This document shows positions 26,420-35,402 of a stretch of 64,000 bases of DNA, piece after piece; the first letter of the stretch is position 1; every line of letters begins with the position of its first letter. The stretch covers positions 1,240,001 to 1,304,000 of the forward strand of contig NZ_CP041692.1 in NCBI RefSeq assembly GCF_007362775.1, written 5' to 3'. The notes beneath the pieces were generated by a model. It worked only from the letters and a program-made list of their open reading frames with translations, was not told the DNA's origin and ran no database searches. This DNA comes from Microlunatus elymi (GTDB lineage: Bacteria; Actinomycetota; Actinomycetes; Propionibacteriales; Propionibacteriaceae). The position numbers and the translations under genes are program-made.

Positions 26420-27412
26420 GTGAAGATTCTGGTGACCGGTGCGAGCGGGCTGCTCGGCGGTGCCACTGCTCGTGCCTTGGCCGAACGGGGCGACCAGGTC
26501 ACCGTGTTGCAGCGCCGGCCGAGCGGACTCGGGCTGCGCGAGGTGCTCGGCACCGTCACCGATCCGGACACCGTCCGGCGCGCCGTACGAGGCCAGCAGG
26601 CGGTGCTGCATCTGGCCGCCAAGGTGAACGTGACCGGCGCGGAGGCCGACTACCGGCGGGTGAACGTCGACGGCACCCGGACCGTGGTCGAGGAATGCCG
26701 GGCTGCCGGGGTCGAGCGGCTGATCAACGTGTCGTCTCCGTCGGTGGCGCACAGTGGCAGCTCGCTGGTCGGTGCGGGCGCCGAGCCGGCAGATCCCGTC
26801 CGCGCGCGCGGCCCATATGCCCGCACCAAGGCCGAAGCGGAGCTGCTCGCCCTGGCTGCCGATTCGCCATCGCTTGCGGTGCTGGCGATCCGGCCGCACA
26901 TCGTCTGGGGGCCCGGAGACACGCAGTTGGTGGGCCGGATCGTGGCTCGTGCCCGGCGGGGCCGGCTGCCACTGTTCGGACCGGCCACGGCACTGGTCGA
27001 CACCACCTACCTGACCAACGCGGTGGACGCCCTGACCGCCGCGGTCGATCGCTGTACGGTCGACGGCGTACACGGCGAAGCGCTGGTGGTCAGCAACGGC
27101 GAGCCCCGGCCGATCGGGGAGTTCTTGAGTTCGATCGCCCGAGCGGCCGGCGCCCCGCTGCCCACCCGGCACCTTCCGGTGCGGCCGGCCCTGTGGGCAG
27201 GTGCGGCAGCCGAGACGCTGTGGTCGCTGCGTCCGGGTGACGCCGCGGACCCGCCGCTGACCCGGTTCCTGGTCGAGCAGTTGTCGACCGCGCACTGGTT
27301 CGACCAGCGGCGTACCCGTGAAGCGCTCGGCTGGCGACCCGCGGTCCAGCTGGATCACGGGTTCGCCGAGTTGGCCCGCTGGTACGCCGCAGTGCACCGT
27401 CCGCGACGTTGA
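26420..27412 (+). CDS. oleD: NADPH-dependent 2-alkyl-3-oxoalkanoate reductase OleD
   Basis: A 330-residue extended SDR reducing the OleA product to the beta-hydroxy acid used by OleC. Motifs are [20 protein letters not shown] (NADP loop), [10 protein letters not shown], Ser in NVSSPSV, and the Tyr-Lys pair in [10 protein letters not shown]. It starts at GTG 26420, with GAGGAG a few bases upstream in the 48-base gap after oleBC. It completes the olefin operon. Confidence 0.9.
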   Translation: MKILVTGASGLLGGATARALAERGDQVTVLQRRPSGLGLREVLGTVTDPDTVRRAVRGQQAVLHLAAKVNVTGAEADYRRVNVDGTRTVVEECRAAGVERLINVSSPSVAHSGSSLVGAGAEPADPVRARGPYARTKAEAELLALAADSPSLAVLAIRPHIVWGPGDTQLVGRIVARARRGRLPLFGPATALVDTTYLTNAVDALTAAVDRCTVDGVHGEALVVSNGEPRPIGEFLSSIARAAGAPLPTRHLPVRPALWAGAAAETLWSLRPGDAADPPLTRFLVEQLSTAHWFDQRRTREALGWRPAVQLDHGFAELARWYAAVHRPRR

Positions 27413-27708
27413 CGCGGCCTGTGTGTAAGGGCGCGTCGGCCAATGCGGAGATCTTGATCAACTCGGTGATGTCCCCACCAGCCGACGTCGGGCTGGATGA
27501 CGTTGTCGGCCTCGACCTCCACCACCAGGGTGCCGAGCAGATTGAGACCGAAGCTCTGCCGGGACTCGCGATATGGGGGATAGGCCGACATCGGTGTGGC
27601 GATGTGGTCGTCGATCCAATGACCGGCTTGTTGATCATGGTAGTCGGCGCCGCCACCCCGCAAGGTGTAGGCACGAACCTGACGGATGGTGCGTTCCCGG
27701 GTGCTCAT
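27413..27708 (-). pseudogene. L-rhamnonate dehydratase remnant (internally deleted and frameshifted)
   Basis: ATG 27708 starts [17 protein letters not shown], then [20 protein letters not shown] and [18 protein letters not shown], which matches the N-terminus of RhmD-type rhamnonate dehydratases. Immediately after comes IQPDVGW and, with a one-base frame change, [15 protein letters not shown]. In intact RhmD that segment lies some 250 residues further on, in the barrel domain. The middle of the gene, with the catalytic residues, is missing, and so is the end, where oleD stops. It overlaps the dehydrogenase stop by 4 bases, so it was once part of that operon. It should be non-functional. Confidence 0.8.
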
Positions 27709-28784
27709 GATCGGGATCCCGCGATCGACGACGGCGTGCTGACAGCCTCGTCGGGCCGGCCGTCGAACCACACCAGCACCTTGCCCGCAGTGACGTCGCC
27801 GGCACCGAGCGCGCGGAAAGTGGCGTCGGCCTCCTCGGGCTCGACGTGCCGGCTGATCAGGTGAGCCAGCCGCGGGTCGGACGATGCTGCGAACTCGGCC
27901 GCATCGCGGAAGTCCTGGGCCGAGTAGGTGAAACTGCCGATGATCGTGCGTTCCTCGGTACTGATCTTGAACCCCGGCAACTCCAGCGCCGGCGATCCCA
28001 TCCCGACCAGGCAGATCCGGCCGCCGAGGGTGGCCGCAGCCAACGCGTCCCGGACACTCGCGGTCACGCCGACGGCGTCGATCACCACCTCGAACGGTCC
28101 TCCGGCCGACGCAATCGCATCGGCGATCGGCCCGGCCGTCGGGTCGATGACGGACGCGCCCAGTCGCTGGAGCAGCATGCGTCGCGCCGGATCGACCTCG
28201 CTGACGACGACCTGGTCGACGCCCTCGACGCCGAGCGCCAGAACGATCGACTGGCCGATCGGGCCGCCCCCGACCACCAGCACCCGATCCACCGTGGGAG
28301 TCAGCACCCGTCGTACCGCATGCAGGGCCACGGCCAGCGGTTCGATCAGTGCGCCGTACGCGATCGGCATGCTCTGCGGAAGCGCGACCACGTTGGAGCC
28401 GGGGACGACGAGGTAATCGGCGAACGCGGCCGGGATCTCCGGGACGACGCCGATCACCGTCTTGTCCGGGCAGTGCTGTTCCCGGCCGGCGAAGACCGCG
28501 GCCTGTTCGGCCGGCAGCACCACCGGATTGAAGGTGACCGGTTCGCCGACGCTCAGGCCGAGGGCCTCGGTCCGCGGTCCGAGACCGGCGACCCGGCCCA
28601 CCGCCTCGTGTCCCATCACCTGACCCGGCACCCGGCGACCGTTCTCACCGGTGTAGCCGTGTACGTCCGACCCGCAGATTCCGGTGGCACAGATGCGAAT
28701 CAGCACCTCGCCAGGCCCAGGCGCCGGCGTCCGGCGCTCCTCGATCCGCAACTCGCCGAAGTCATGCAGCACCAGTGCGCGCAC
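27705..28784 (-). CDS. Zinc-type alcohol/polyol dehydrogenase (MDR family)
   Basis: A 359-residue medium-chain dehydrogenase starting at GTG 28784. Catalytic zinc motifs are [15 protein letters not shown] and GHEAVG; the Glu is in [11 protein letters not shown] and the cofactor loop in [10 protein letters not shown]. The structural-zinc lobe, normally four Cys, reads [19 protein letters not shown] and keeps only one, so the second zinc is absent. Its stop overlaps the rhamnonate dehydratase remnant by 4 bases, suggesting an original role in rhamnose/rhamnonate or related sugar oxidation. A degraded MFS transporter lies upstream. Whether it is still useful alone is unclear. Confidence 0.85.
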   Translation of the reverse strand: MRALVLHDFGELRIEERRTPAPGPGEVLIRICATGICGSDVHGYTGENGRRVPGQVMGHEAVGRVAGLGPRTEALGLSVGEPVTFNPVVLPAEQAAVFAGREQHCPDKTVIGVVPEIPAAFADYLVVPGSNVVALPQSMPIAYGALIEPLAVALHAVRRVLTPTVDRVLVVGGGPIGQSIVLALGVEGVDQVVVSEVDPARRMLLQRLGASVIDPTAGPIADAIASAGGPFEVVIDAVGVTASVRDALAAATLGGRICLVGMGSPALELPGFKISTEERTIIGSFTYSAQDFRDAAEFAASSDPRLAHLISRHVEPEEADATFRALGAGDVTAGKVLVWFDGRPDEAVSTPSSIAGSRS

Positions 28785-28924
28785 GCCGGCCACCCGCCTT
28801 TCTGCTGGCCGCCTCTCGTCTGGGCTCCGATTCCACCACGGCCGGGTTTGCCGGCGCCACCGGGCCGGCTCTTCCCGCAGCTGAGGGCAAACCACGAGGC
28901 GTTGCTTGAGCTGGCCCGTATCGG

Positions 28925-29103
28925 GGTGGCGTCGGCTACTTCGTGGTGATCGCGTTGGTGGGCTGGGCGCTGGCCTCGTACGACCTGAACTTGCTGACCC
29001 TGCTGCTGCCCGACATCGCCGCCGATCTGCACCTGACCCAGACGCTCGTCGGTCTCCTCGGCTTCAGGATCGGCGCGATCCAGATGGTGGCGGTGATCAT
29101 CGG
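28925..29103 (+). pseudogene. MFS sugar-transporter N-terminal remnant
   Basis: The plus-strand frame gives GYFVVIALVGWALASYDLNL, then LTLLLPDIAADLHLTQTLVG and LLGFRIGAIQMVAV, the first transmembrane segments of an MFS carbohydrate transporter. After about 60 codons the similarity ends in low-complexity repeat DNA. It was probably part of the same decayed sugar locus as the rhamnonate dehydratase fragment. Confidence 0.65.
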
Positions 29104-29133
29104 AGACCGCCGGTGCCCGACGCAACAACGTCG

Positions 29134-29251
29134 ACCACTCCCGGCCTCGACAATTCCCTGCTCGTGCTGGATTCTGACGCGTGGACCGCTCTCGGGAACG
29201 GTAATTTCCCGCACGTGCTGGATTCTGGCGCGCCTACCACTCCCGGCCAGG
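29134..29251. repeat. 51-bp tandem repeat, two and a third copies
   Basis: Units begin at 29134, 29185 and 29236 (partial), each opening ACC(A/G)CTC(C/T)CGG and carrying GTGCTGGATTCTG(A/G)CGCG. The period is exactly 51. The core GATTCTG-CGCG and the unit length match the array at 47684-47985, so they look like one intergenic repeat family. Confidence 0.75.
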
Positions 29252-29348
29252 GCGAAGTCCGGTTGGTCCGGTGGCGCAGCGGGTAGTGGCTGTCCAGAAG
29301 TCGTCAAGGGCGTCGGGCAGCCGATGCCCGGCACATAAGGAGATCAGC

Positions 29349-29930
29349 ATGGGCAGCGCAGTCGAAGACCGCCGGAAGGCGGCACAGCTCCCCGAGGGCG
29401 ATGTGATCAGGATCCTGTTGAACCAGCATGCCCAGGTCCACGACCTGTTCGACGAGATCGAGGGCTCGACCGGTCAGCAGCGCAAGGAGGCATTCGAGGA
29501 GTTGCGCGCGATGCTGGCTCTGCACGAGACGGCGGAGGAGATCGTGCTCCGCCCGGTGACGGCGACGATTGCTCCGGCCGGCGTTGCGGATGCGCGTAAC
29601 ACCGAGGAGCAGGAAGCCAACGAAGTCTTGAAGAAGCTGGAGGAACTCGATCCCGACAGCGACGAATTCGCGGCCGAGCTCGCCGACTTCAAGTCGGCCG
29701 TGGATGCGCACGCCGAGAGCGAGGAGAGCGAGGAATTCCCTGCTGTGCTGGAGAACTGCGACCTCGACCAGCGCCAGCGGATGGGACGCCGGATGGAGGC
29801 GGTGGAGAAGATCGCCCCGACCCGGCCGCATCCCAGCGTCGCGGGCTCGACGGCCAAGCAATGGACCGCCGGCCCGTTCGCCGCGTTGATCGATCGTGCC
29901 AAGGACGCCATCGACAAGGTCAAGGACTGA
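29349..29930 (+). CDS. Hemerythrin HHE-domain protein
   Basis: A 193-residue protein starting at ATG 29349 behind AAGGAGA. The HHE pattern is visible: NQHAQVHDLFDEIEG, MLALHETAEEIVLRP and VDAHAESEESEEFP supply the His and Glu ligands of a di-iron site. The C-terminus (TAGPFAALIDRAKDAIDKVKD) is an extra amphipathic helix. Such proteins bind oxygen, NO or iron or act in stress responses; the specific role is unknown. It is a monocistronic gene between the repeat array and the converging luciferase-like gene. Confidence 0.9.
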   Translation: MGSAVEDRRKAAQLPEGDVIRILLNQHAQVHDLFDEIEGSTGQQRKEAFEELRAMLALHETAEEIVLRPVTATIAPAGVADARNTEEQEANEVLKKLEELDPDSDEFAAELADFKSAVDAHAESEESEEFPAVLENCDLDQRQRMGRRMEAVEKIAPTRPHPSVAGSTAKQWTAGPFAALIDRAKDAIDKVKD

Positions 29931-29968
29931 GGACTAGCTCGGGTCTGCCGGGTCGGCCTGGATCCAGG

Positions 29969-30946
29969 TCAGCCCAGCCGGTGCAGCCGTTCCAGCAGCG
30001 GCCCGGCTGCCTGGTCGAGGAACTGTTGTTGATGTTGGTCGCCCACCTGGACCAGGCCGATGTCGGTGAATCCGGCCTGCACCGCCGGCTCGAACGCCTT
30101 CGCGATCCGATCAAGATCGGGACCGCAGGGGATCGACGCTGTCACGTCCTCGACACGTACGGGCTCGGTCGCGGCCGCGAACGATGCTGGCGACGGCAGT
30201 TCGGCATTCACCGACCAACTGCCGATCGACCAGCGGAACTGATCATGCGCGACACTGACCGCGGTCGATTCGTCCGGTGCCCAGCAGATGGGCAACTGCA
30301 GGAACGATCGCGCCGTCGGTCCGCCCGCCGGACGCGCTTCGTCCCATTGGTCGAGGAGTTCATGATCAGGCGTGGTCGAGATCAGGTGATCGGCCAACGG
30401 TGCGAAGCGCTTGATCGATCTGCTGCCGGAGACTGCCACCCCCATCTGTATCGGGTCTTGCGGACAGTCCCACAGTTTCGCCTGTGACACATGGAAGAAG
30501 TCGCCATCGGAGGTGACCGTCTCGCCGCCGAGCAACTGCCGGATGATCATCATCGCCTCCTGCAGCATCGACTGCCGAACCTCCGCCGTCGGCCAGCCCT
30601 GGCCGATCACGTGCTCGTTGAGGTTCTCACCCGAGCCGAGTCCGAGGATGAATCGGCCGTCGCTCAACAGCCCCAGGGTCGCCGCTTTCTGGGCCACGAT
30701 CGTCGGATGGTAGCGATGGGTCGGGCAGGTGACGTAGCTGACCAGTTCCATCCGATGCGTCGCCTGGGCCACCGCGCCGAGCACCGCCCAGGCGTACGGC
30801 GCGTGCCCCTGCGATTCCAGCCACGGATTGTAGTGATCGCTGCACAACGCGAAGTCGAAGCCGACTTGCTCGGCCGCGGCGGCGTACTGCACCAGCTGCG
30901 CCGGTCCGCTCTGTTCGGTCATCAGGGTGTATCCGAAGCGTGCCAT
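29969..30946 (-). CDS. LLM-class F420-dependent oxidoreductase (TIGR03557-like)
   Basis: A 325-residue luciferase-like barrel: FGYTLMTEQSGPAQLVQYAA, CSDHYNPWLESQGHAPYAW, TCPTHRYHPTIVAQKAATL and LGSGENLNEHVIG. The last motif is typical of the F420-dependent glucose-6-phosphate-dehydrogenase-like subgroup. The cofactor is very likely coenzyme F420, which supports an actinobacterial host. The substrate is unknown. It lies upstream of the ferredoxin-reductase-like gene in transcription terms only as a downstream neighbour on the same strand, with a 43-base gap. Confidence 0.88.
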   Translation of the reverse strand: MARFGYTLMTEQSGPAQLVQYAAAAEQVGFDFALCSDHYNPWLESQGHAPYAWAVLGAVAQATHRMELVSYVTCPTHRYHPTIVAQKAATLGLLSDGRFILGLGSGENLNEHVIGQGWPTAEVRQSMLQEAMMIIRQLLGGETVTSDGDFFHVSQAKLWDCPQDPIQMGVAVSGSRSIKRFAPLADHLISTTPDHELLDQWDEARPAGGPTARSFLQLPICWAPDESTAVSVAHDQFRWSIGSWSVNAELPSPASFAAATEPVRVEDVTASIPCGPDLDRIAKAFEPAVQAGFTDIGLVQVGDQHQQQFLDQAAGPLLERLHRLG

Positions 30947-30989
30947 GGCGGTTGGTTACCCGCCGCCCGTCCGGGCGAAACCGAGGCCG

Positions 30990-32213
30990 TCAGAAGTCGA
31001 TTGCAGCCGCGATGTCGTCCAACTCCAGCTTTCCGGTCCGGGACCGCTTGATCACCGAGCGTGCGTCATCGGTCTTGTCCGGCACGTTCCACAGCAGCAC
31101 ACCGTTGACCGTCTGATCGTCGTCCAGGTAGTAGACGACACCACGTTCATGATCATCGGACCAGCTCTCGATCATGGTTGCCGAGGCGTCGAGGGTGCCG
31201 ACCACCTCGTACCGATTGCCGAACAGCACCGAGTAGAAGTACGGCGTGTAGTCGTACGGCTCGTTCGCGCCGGTCAGGTTGCGGCCGGCCAGACTGCCCA
31301 TCGCGTTGGCGTTGTCGACGTGCTCGACCCGCTGCCGTCCCAACAGGGCGTCGGGATAGCTGGCGACATCCCCCGCGGCCAGGATGTCCGGGTCGCTGGT
31401 GACCAGGTACTCGTCGACGACGACGCCGTCATCCACGTTCAATCCGGCCGCTTCGGCCAGTTCGGCTCGCGGTGCGACGCCGAGGCCGGCTGCGACCCCG
31501 TCGGCCACGATGTCGTCGCCGGAGTCCGTCGTCAGCCGGATCTCGTCCTGGTCGGCGCTACCGCCGGTGATCTTGGTTCCGGTGCGCAGCTCAACCCCGT
31601 GCTCGCGATACAGCTCGGTCACGTGATCGGCGAGTGCGCGCGGGAATTTGTCTTCGTACACACGGTTCTGCGGCAGCGCCATGATCACCCGGGTGTCGTT
31701 CTGGCTCAGCCCGGCGGCGAGTTCGGTGCCGATGTAGCCGCCGCCGACGACGGCGATCGTGCGACCTGGACCGGACAGTTTGCGCAGCCGTCGGTAGTCG
31801 GCAACCGTACGGAAGTGAATGATCCGATCGTCGTCCGGCAGATCGAGACGATTCGGCTCGGCGCCGGTGGCCAGCAGCAGTCGCCGATAGCCGACGCGGT
31901 GATCACCGGCCGCGACCTCGTGCGCCGCCGGGTCGATCGAATCCACGTGCAGAGAGGTGATCAACTGCGCGCCGGTCTGTTCGACGGTCTGCAACCAGAC
32001 CTGGTCGAACTCGAAGTCGGGGTCCGTCCACAACTTCTTGGTCAGCGCCGGGCGGGTGACCGGCTCGTCGGGATCGTCGCTGAGGATTCCGATCGATCCG
32101 TTCGGATCGGTCTGCTGGATCGCCTTGGCGGCATTGTCTGCGACCATGCCGCCGCCGATGATCAAGTAGTCGTACGACGCGGCAGGTGCGGCGACCTGAT
32201 TCGACGTGTTCAT
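30990..32213 (-). CDS. FAD-dependent ferredoxin reductase-like oxidoreductase
   Basis: A 407-residue pyridine-nucleotide-disulfide-type reductase starting at ATG 32213 behind GGAGGAG. The FAD loop is YLIIGGGMVADNAAKAI, the NAD loop IAVVGGGYIGTELAAGL, and the second FAD motif ILAAGDVASYPD. A reductase C-terminal domain follows (PYFYSVLFGNRYEVVG). There are no redox Cys pairs, as in ferredoxin/rubredoxin reductases and AIF-like proteins. The electron partner is unknown; a P450 gene lies 2 kb away but on the other strand. The SDR gene upstream is 22 bases away on the same strand, so the two are probably co-transcribed. Confidence 0.9.
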   Translation of the reverse strand: MNTSNQVAAPAASYDYLIIGGGMVADNAAKAIQQTDPNGSIGILSDDPDEPVTRPALTKKLWTDPDFEFDQVWLQTVEQTGAQLITSLHVDSIDPAAHEVAAGDHRVGYRRLLLATGAEPNRLDLPDDDRIIHFRTVADYRRLRKLSGPGRTIAVVGGGYIGTELAAGLSQNDTRVIMALPQNRVYEDKFPRALADHVTELYREHGVELRTGTKITGGSADQDEIRLTTDSGDDIVADGVAAGLGVAPRAELAEAAGLNVDDGVVVDEYLVTSDPDILAAGDVASYPDALLGRQRVEHVDNANAMGSLAGRNLTGANEPYDYTPYFYSVLFGNRYEVVGTLDASATMIESWSDDHERGVVYYLDDDQTVNGVLLWNVPDKTDDARSVIKRSRTGKLELDDIAAAIDF

Positions 32214-32235
32214 GATCACTCCTCCAAACAGCTGG

Positions 32236-33036
32236 TCAGTTGATGGCGGCAACGGAGCCGGAGTCGACGCGATAGTTCGCGCCGGCGATGAAACTGGCCC
32301 GATCAGAACACAGGAAGGCGATCACGGCGGCCACCTCGTCGGCCTCGCCGCGTCGGCCCAGCACCATGTTCGGACGCTTCTCCTCCAGGAAGGTCCGCAC
32401 CGCCTCGTCGAAATCGACCCCCAGTTCGTCGGCTCGCTGATGCATCATCTTGTCCGTCATCGGCGTCCGGACGAACGCGGGGGACACGCAGTTGACGAGC
32501 AGACCGTCCTCGCCGTACGCCTTCGACAGCGCCTTGGCCGTCGCCAGCAGCGCGGCCTTCGCGGCGTCGTACGGAATCTCGTCCGGGTAGGGCTGTACGG
32601 CGTTCTCCGAGGTCAGAAAGATCAACCGGCCCCAACCGCCGGTTCGAAGATCATCCATGAATGCCCGGGTGAGCCGGATCGGGCCCATCAGGTCGACCTC
32701 GAGAGTGTCCCGCCAGCCGTCGTCGCCGATCTCGTGGAAGGGCCCGGTCGCACCGGTCTCGCCGGCCGAGTTGATCAAGATGTCGATCTTGCCGACGGCC
32801 CGGACGTGTTCCCGCAGCCGACTGACCTGGTCGGGCTGGGTCAGATCGGCTGCGAAGCCGAGCAGCCGACGACCGGAGTCAGGCAGCGATGCTGCGGCCT
32901 GGTCCAGTTGATCTTGATCAAGATCGGTGATGATCACCCGGGCGCCTTCGGCCAGCAGTACTCGTGCGCTGGCCAGGCCGATGCCCGAGTCGCCGCCGGA
33001 GATCAGGGCACAGCGGCGCGACAGTCCCAGATCCAT
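32236..33036 (-). CDS. Short-chain dehydrogenase/reductase
   Basis: A classical SDR of 266 residues from ATG 33036; a GTG at 33087 would add 17. Motifs are SGGDSGIGLASARVLLAEGA, NSAG, Ser in FLTSENAVQ, and YDAAKAALL with the catalytic Tyr and Lys, then PAFVRTPMTDKM. C-terminal FIAGANYRVDSGSVAAIN closes the fold. The substrate is unknown. It is first of a two-gene minus operon with the FAD reductase. Confidence 0.88.
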   Translation of the reverse strand: MDLGLSRRCALISGGDSGIGLASARVLLAEGARVIITDLDQDQLDQAAASLPDSGRRLLGFAADLTQPDQVSRLREHVRAVGKIDILINSAGETGATGPFHEIGDDGWRDTLEVDLMGPIRLTRAFMDDLRTGGWGRLIFLTSENAVQPYPDEIPYDAAKAALLATAKALSKAYGEDGLLVNCVSPAFVRTPMTDKMMHQRADELGVDFDEAVRTFLEEKRPNMVLGRRGEADEVAAVIAFLCSDRASFIAGANYRVDSGSVAAIN

Positions 33037-33193
33037 GTCTGCTCTGTGCCCGCGGCCGAGAGCCTGAAACGGTTCTCCGACGCTCACGGATCAGGGCGAT
33101 CGAACCGGTGCCGGCCCGGCAGCACCCGGCAACGGGGGGTTTGACGCTCGTCGCGGGCGGGCACGGGGAGATGAGTCGCGGAGGAAGGGGAGT

Positions 33194-33334
33194 GTGGTGG
33201 CGATCAACCCGATGATCAAGAACAGGTCGGGGCCGACCCGGCCCGCGGGCAGCGCCAAGGGTGCCTGGCTCAGCCTGCTGGAGCAGGGCGCCAACGTGTT
33301 GCAGACGAAGGCCTCGAAGGCCTTGCAGCATTGA
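33194..33334 (+). CDS. Small hypothetical protein (46 aa)
   Basis: A short frame starting at GTG 33194 behind a strong GGAGGAAGGGGA site. It reads VVAINPMIKNRSGPTRPAGS, then AKGAWLSLLEQGANVLQTKA and SKALQH. It is basic with an amphipathic C-terminal helix. No family was recognised. It fills the gap between the SDR gene (divergent) and the PNPOx-like gene (convergent). Confidence 0.45.
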   Translation: MVAINPMIKNRSGPTRPAGSAKGAWLSLLEQGANVLQTKASKALQH

Positions 33335-33343
33335 GAAACGTGA

Positions 33344-33859
33344 TCAGAACTCGACCCGAGTGGTGTCACCGAGCTCGGGGTGGCCCTTGGTGACGGCCGC
33401 CTTGGCGTATTTCACCGCTGCGACCACTCGCGGGCTCTCGACGGACTGCAGTTCGGCGGACCGGGCCTGCACCTTCAGCAGCGCAACGGCCGGATCATCC
33501 CGACCGCCGTCGAACCAGGCCTCGACGTGCCGGTTCCAGAATTCGTCGATCAACGCCTGATCCTTGGTGATGGTCCCGGTACCCGCCACCGACAGGTAGT
33601 TGCCGTGACTCTCGATCGCGATGTTGACCTGGGGATTTCGCCGTACCTGCACGGATTTGTCGGAGGGATCCGGAGTGAAGAAGTACAGGTCGCCGTCGAA
33701 GTCGCGCTGCTGCAGACCCAACGGCCGGCTGACCAGCGACCCGTCCTCGTCGACCGTCGTGACGATCGCGATGTGGGCCTTCTCGATCACCTCGGCAACC
33801 GCCTGTCGATCCGCCTCGGCACGCTCGTCCGGGTTCAGACCCTCGGTTGTTTCGCTCAT
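33344..33859 (-). CDS. Pyridoxamine 5'-phosphate oxidase-like general stress protein
   Basis: A 171-residue flavin-binding split-barrel protein starting at ATG 33859. Motifs are AHIAIVTTVDEDGSLVSRPL, LYFFTPDPSDKSVQVRRNP and VNIAIESHGNYLSVAGTGT. The 'general stress protein 26' subgroup of PNPOx-like proteins has this layout. It probably binds FMN or F420; the substrate is unknown. It is divergent from the P450 gene. Confidence 0.88.
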   Translation of the reverse strand: MSETTEGLNPDERAEADRQAVAEVIEKAHIAIVTTVDEDGSLVSRPLGLQQRDFDGDLYFFTPDPSDKSVQVRRNPQVNIAIESHGNYLSVAGTGTITKDQALIDEFWNRHVEAWFDGGRDDPAVALLKVQARSAELQSVESPRVVAAVKYAKAAVTKGHPELGDTTRVEF

Positions 33860-33965
33860 GCCGATATCGATTACCCCGTCGGTGGGCCGTGAATCGTGAC
33901 ATCGCTTACGGCGTGGCGTTGGCATCCGATCTTTTCGTTCGGCTGCACCTTCCCAGTGCCGCGAC

Positions 33966-33971
33966 TAGCAT
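33966..33971 (+). promoter_or_regulatory. -10 element of the P450 gene (leaderless)
   Basis: TAGCAT lies 6 bases before the P450 ATG and no ribosome site is present, so transcription likely starts at the ATG. The -35 region (33943-33948, CTGCAC) is weak. Confidence 0.5.
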
Positions 33972-33977
33972 CAACTC

Positions 33978-35378
33978 ATGGCCGTCGAGGCCGCGGGCCG
34001 GGACGTGCCCACCCTCACGGGGTGGCCCGTGGTCGGGAACCTCCGGGCGTTGCGTACGAACTACCTGGGCACGATCTCTCGCGCGGATCGCGAGCTCGGC
34101 GGACTCGCGCGGATCGTGGCCGGACCACCGGGCTGGCGGCTGATCATGTACAGCGTCACGTCGCCGGAGTTGATCGAGGAGGTCCTGGGCAGCCCGGAGC
34201 GCTTCGGCAAACAGCATCCCGGCTACCGCGAACTCCGCGGCGCACTCGGCGACAACATGCTCACCAGCGAGGGCGACGTCTGGCATCGGCAGCGGCGTTT
34301 CCTGGCCTCGGTGTTCACCCGGCGGCGGGTCGCCGAGAGCTACGCGCCGGTGATGACCGACGAGGCCCGGCGGCTGGTCGACCGGTGGCGACAGCCGGCG
34401 GCCACCGGGACGATGTTGGACGGCTACCCGGAGATGATCAAGGTTGCGTCCCGGGTCAGCGGCCGGATCCTGTTCGGCGCCGACATGTCCGCGGCGGCGG
34501 ACCTGCTGACGCGTTTCCGCCGGGTCAACGATCACCTGCTCCGGCGAGCGGTCGCGCCGCATCCGCTACCGACTGCGGCGCCGACACCCGGCAATCGGCG
34601 GCTGCACCGTGACCTGCGGCAGATCCGGGCCATCGTCGACACCCTGATCGCCCGCCGCCGGGATCGGCCGGATCCGACGGCCAGCGACATGCTCGGCCTG
34701 CTTTGCGCCGCTCGGGACGCGGACGACCCGGCGGATCGGCTGACCGATCAGGAGGTGGCCGAGCAGGCGATGCTGTTCCTGCTCGCCGGCCACGACACCA
34801 CTGCGGTGACCCTGAGCTGTGTGGTGCTGCTGCTCGCCCAGCACCCCGACTGGCAGGCGCGACTGCAGGCGGAGGTCGACGACGTCCTGGCCGGCCGGAC
34901 GCCGACCGCCGCCGATCTGGATCGACTGCCGTGGCTTGGCCGGGTGGTCCGGGAGACGCTGCGGCTGTTTCCGGCGGCGCACGGAGTCGGCCGCAGTCCG
35001 GCCACCGATCAGACCTTGGCCGGCTGCCGGATCCCGGCCGGTTCCTGGGTCGAGGTGTCGATCTGGGGCGTCCAGCACTCGGCGCGGGTGTGGCCGGATC
35101 CGGAACGGTTCGATCCGCGCCGTTTCGACCTGCCCGATCGAGGCCTGACCGATCGAGCCGTACCCGGCAGCCATCGCTACGCCTGGCTGCCGTTCGGCGC
35201 CGGCGCTCGGGCCTGCATCGGGTCGGTGATCGCGCTGACCGAGGTGCAGCTGGTACTGGCCGCGATCCTGCAGACCTACCAACTCCGTACGCCGCTGGCC
35301 AGGACGCCGGTGCACGCCGCGATCACCCTGTTGCCGACCGGTTCGTTGCCGTTTCAGCTGTCACCGCGGGCCACCTGA
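33978..35378 (+). CDS. Cytochrome P450
   Basis: A 466-residue P450. The N-terminus PTLTGWPVVGNLRALRTNYL has no membrane anchor. The I-helix oxygen-binding motif is AGHDTTAVT, the K-helix ETLR, the meander PERFDPRRFDL, and the heme loop FGAGARACIG with Cys413 as iron ligand. Overall it resembles the CYP4/CYP102-like fatty-acid hydroxylase group more than the classic short actinobacterial P450s. No ferredoxin gene is adjacent. The substrate is unknown. Confidence 0.92.
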   Translation: MAVEAAGRDVPTLTGWPVVGNLRALRTNYLGTISRADRELGGLARIVAGPPGWRLIMYSVTSPELIEEVLGSPERFGKQHPGYRELRGALGDNMLTSEGDVWHRQRRFLASVFTRRRVAESYAPVMTDEARRLVDRWRQPAATGTMLDGYPEMIKVASRVSGRILFGADMSAAADLLTRFRRVNDHLLRRAVAPHPLPTAAPTPGNRRLHRDLRQIRAIVDTLIARRRDRPDPTASDMLGLLCAARDADDPADRLTDQEVAEQAMLFLLAGHDTTAVTLSCVVLLLAQHPDWQARLQAEVDDVLAGRTPTAADLDRLPWLGRVVRETLRLFPAAHGVGRSPATDQTLAGCRIPAGSWVEVSIWGVQHSARVWPDPERFDPRRFDLPDRGLTDRAVPGSHRYAWLPFGAGARACIGSVIALTEVQLVLAAILQTYQLRTPLARTPVHAAITLLPTGSLPFQLSPRAT

Positions 35379-35389
35379 GCGGAATCGGG

Positions 35390-35395
35390 TACCGT
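35390..35395 (+). promoter_or_regulatory. -10 element of the GCS2-type ligase gene (leaderless)
   Basis: TACCGT is followed by 7 bases and the ATG at 35403. No Shine-Dalgarno sequence is seen. Confidence 0.45.
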
Positions 35396-35402
35396 CCACG
35401 CG

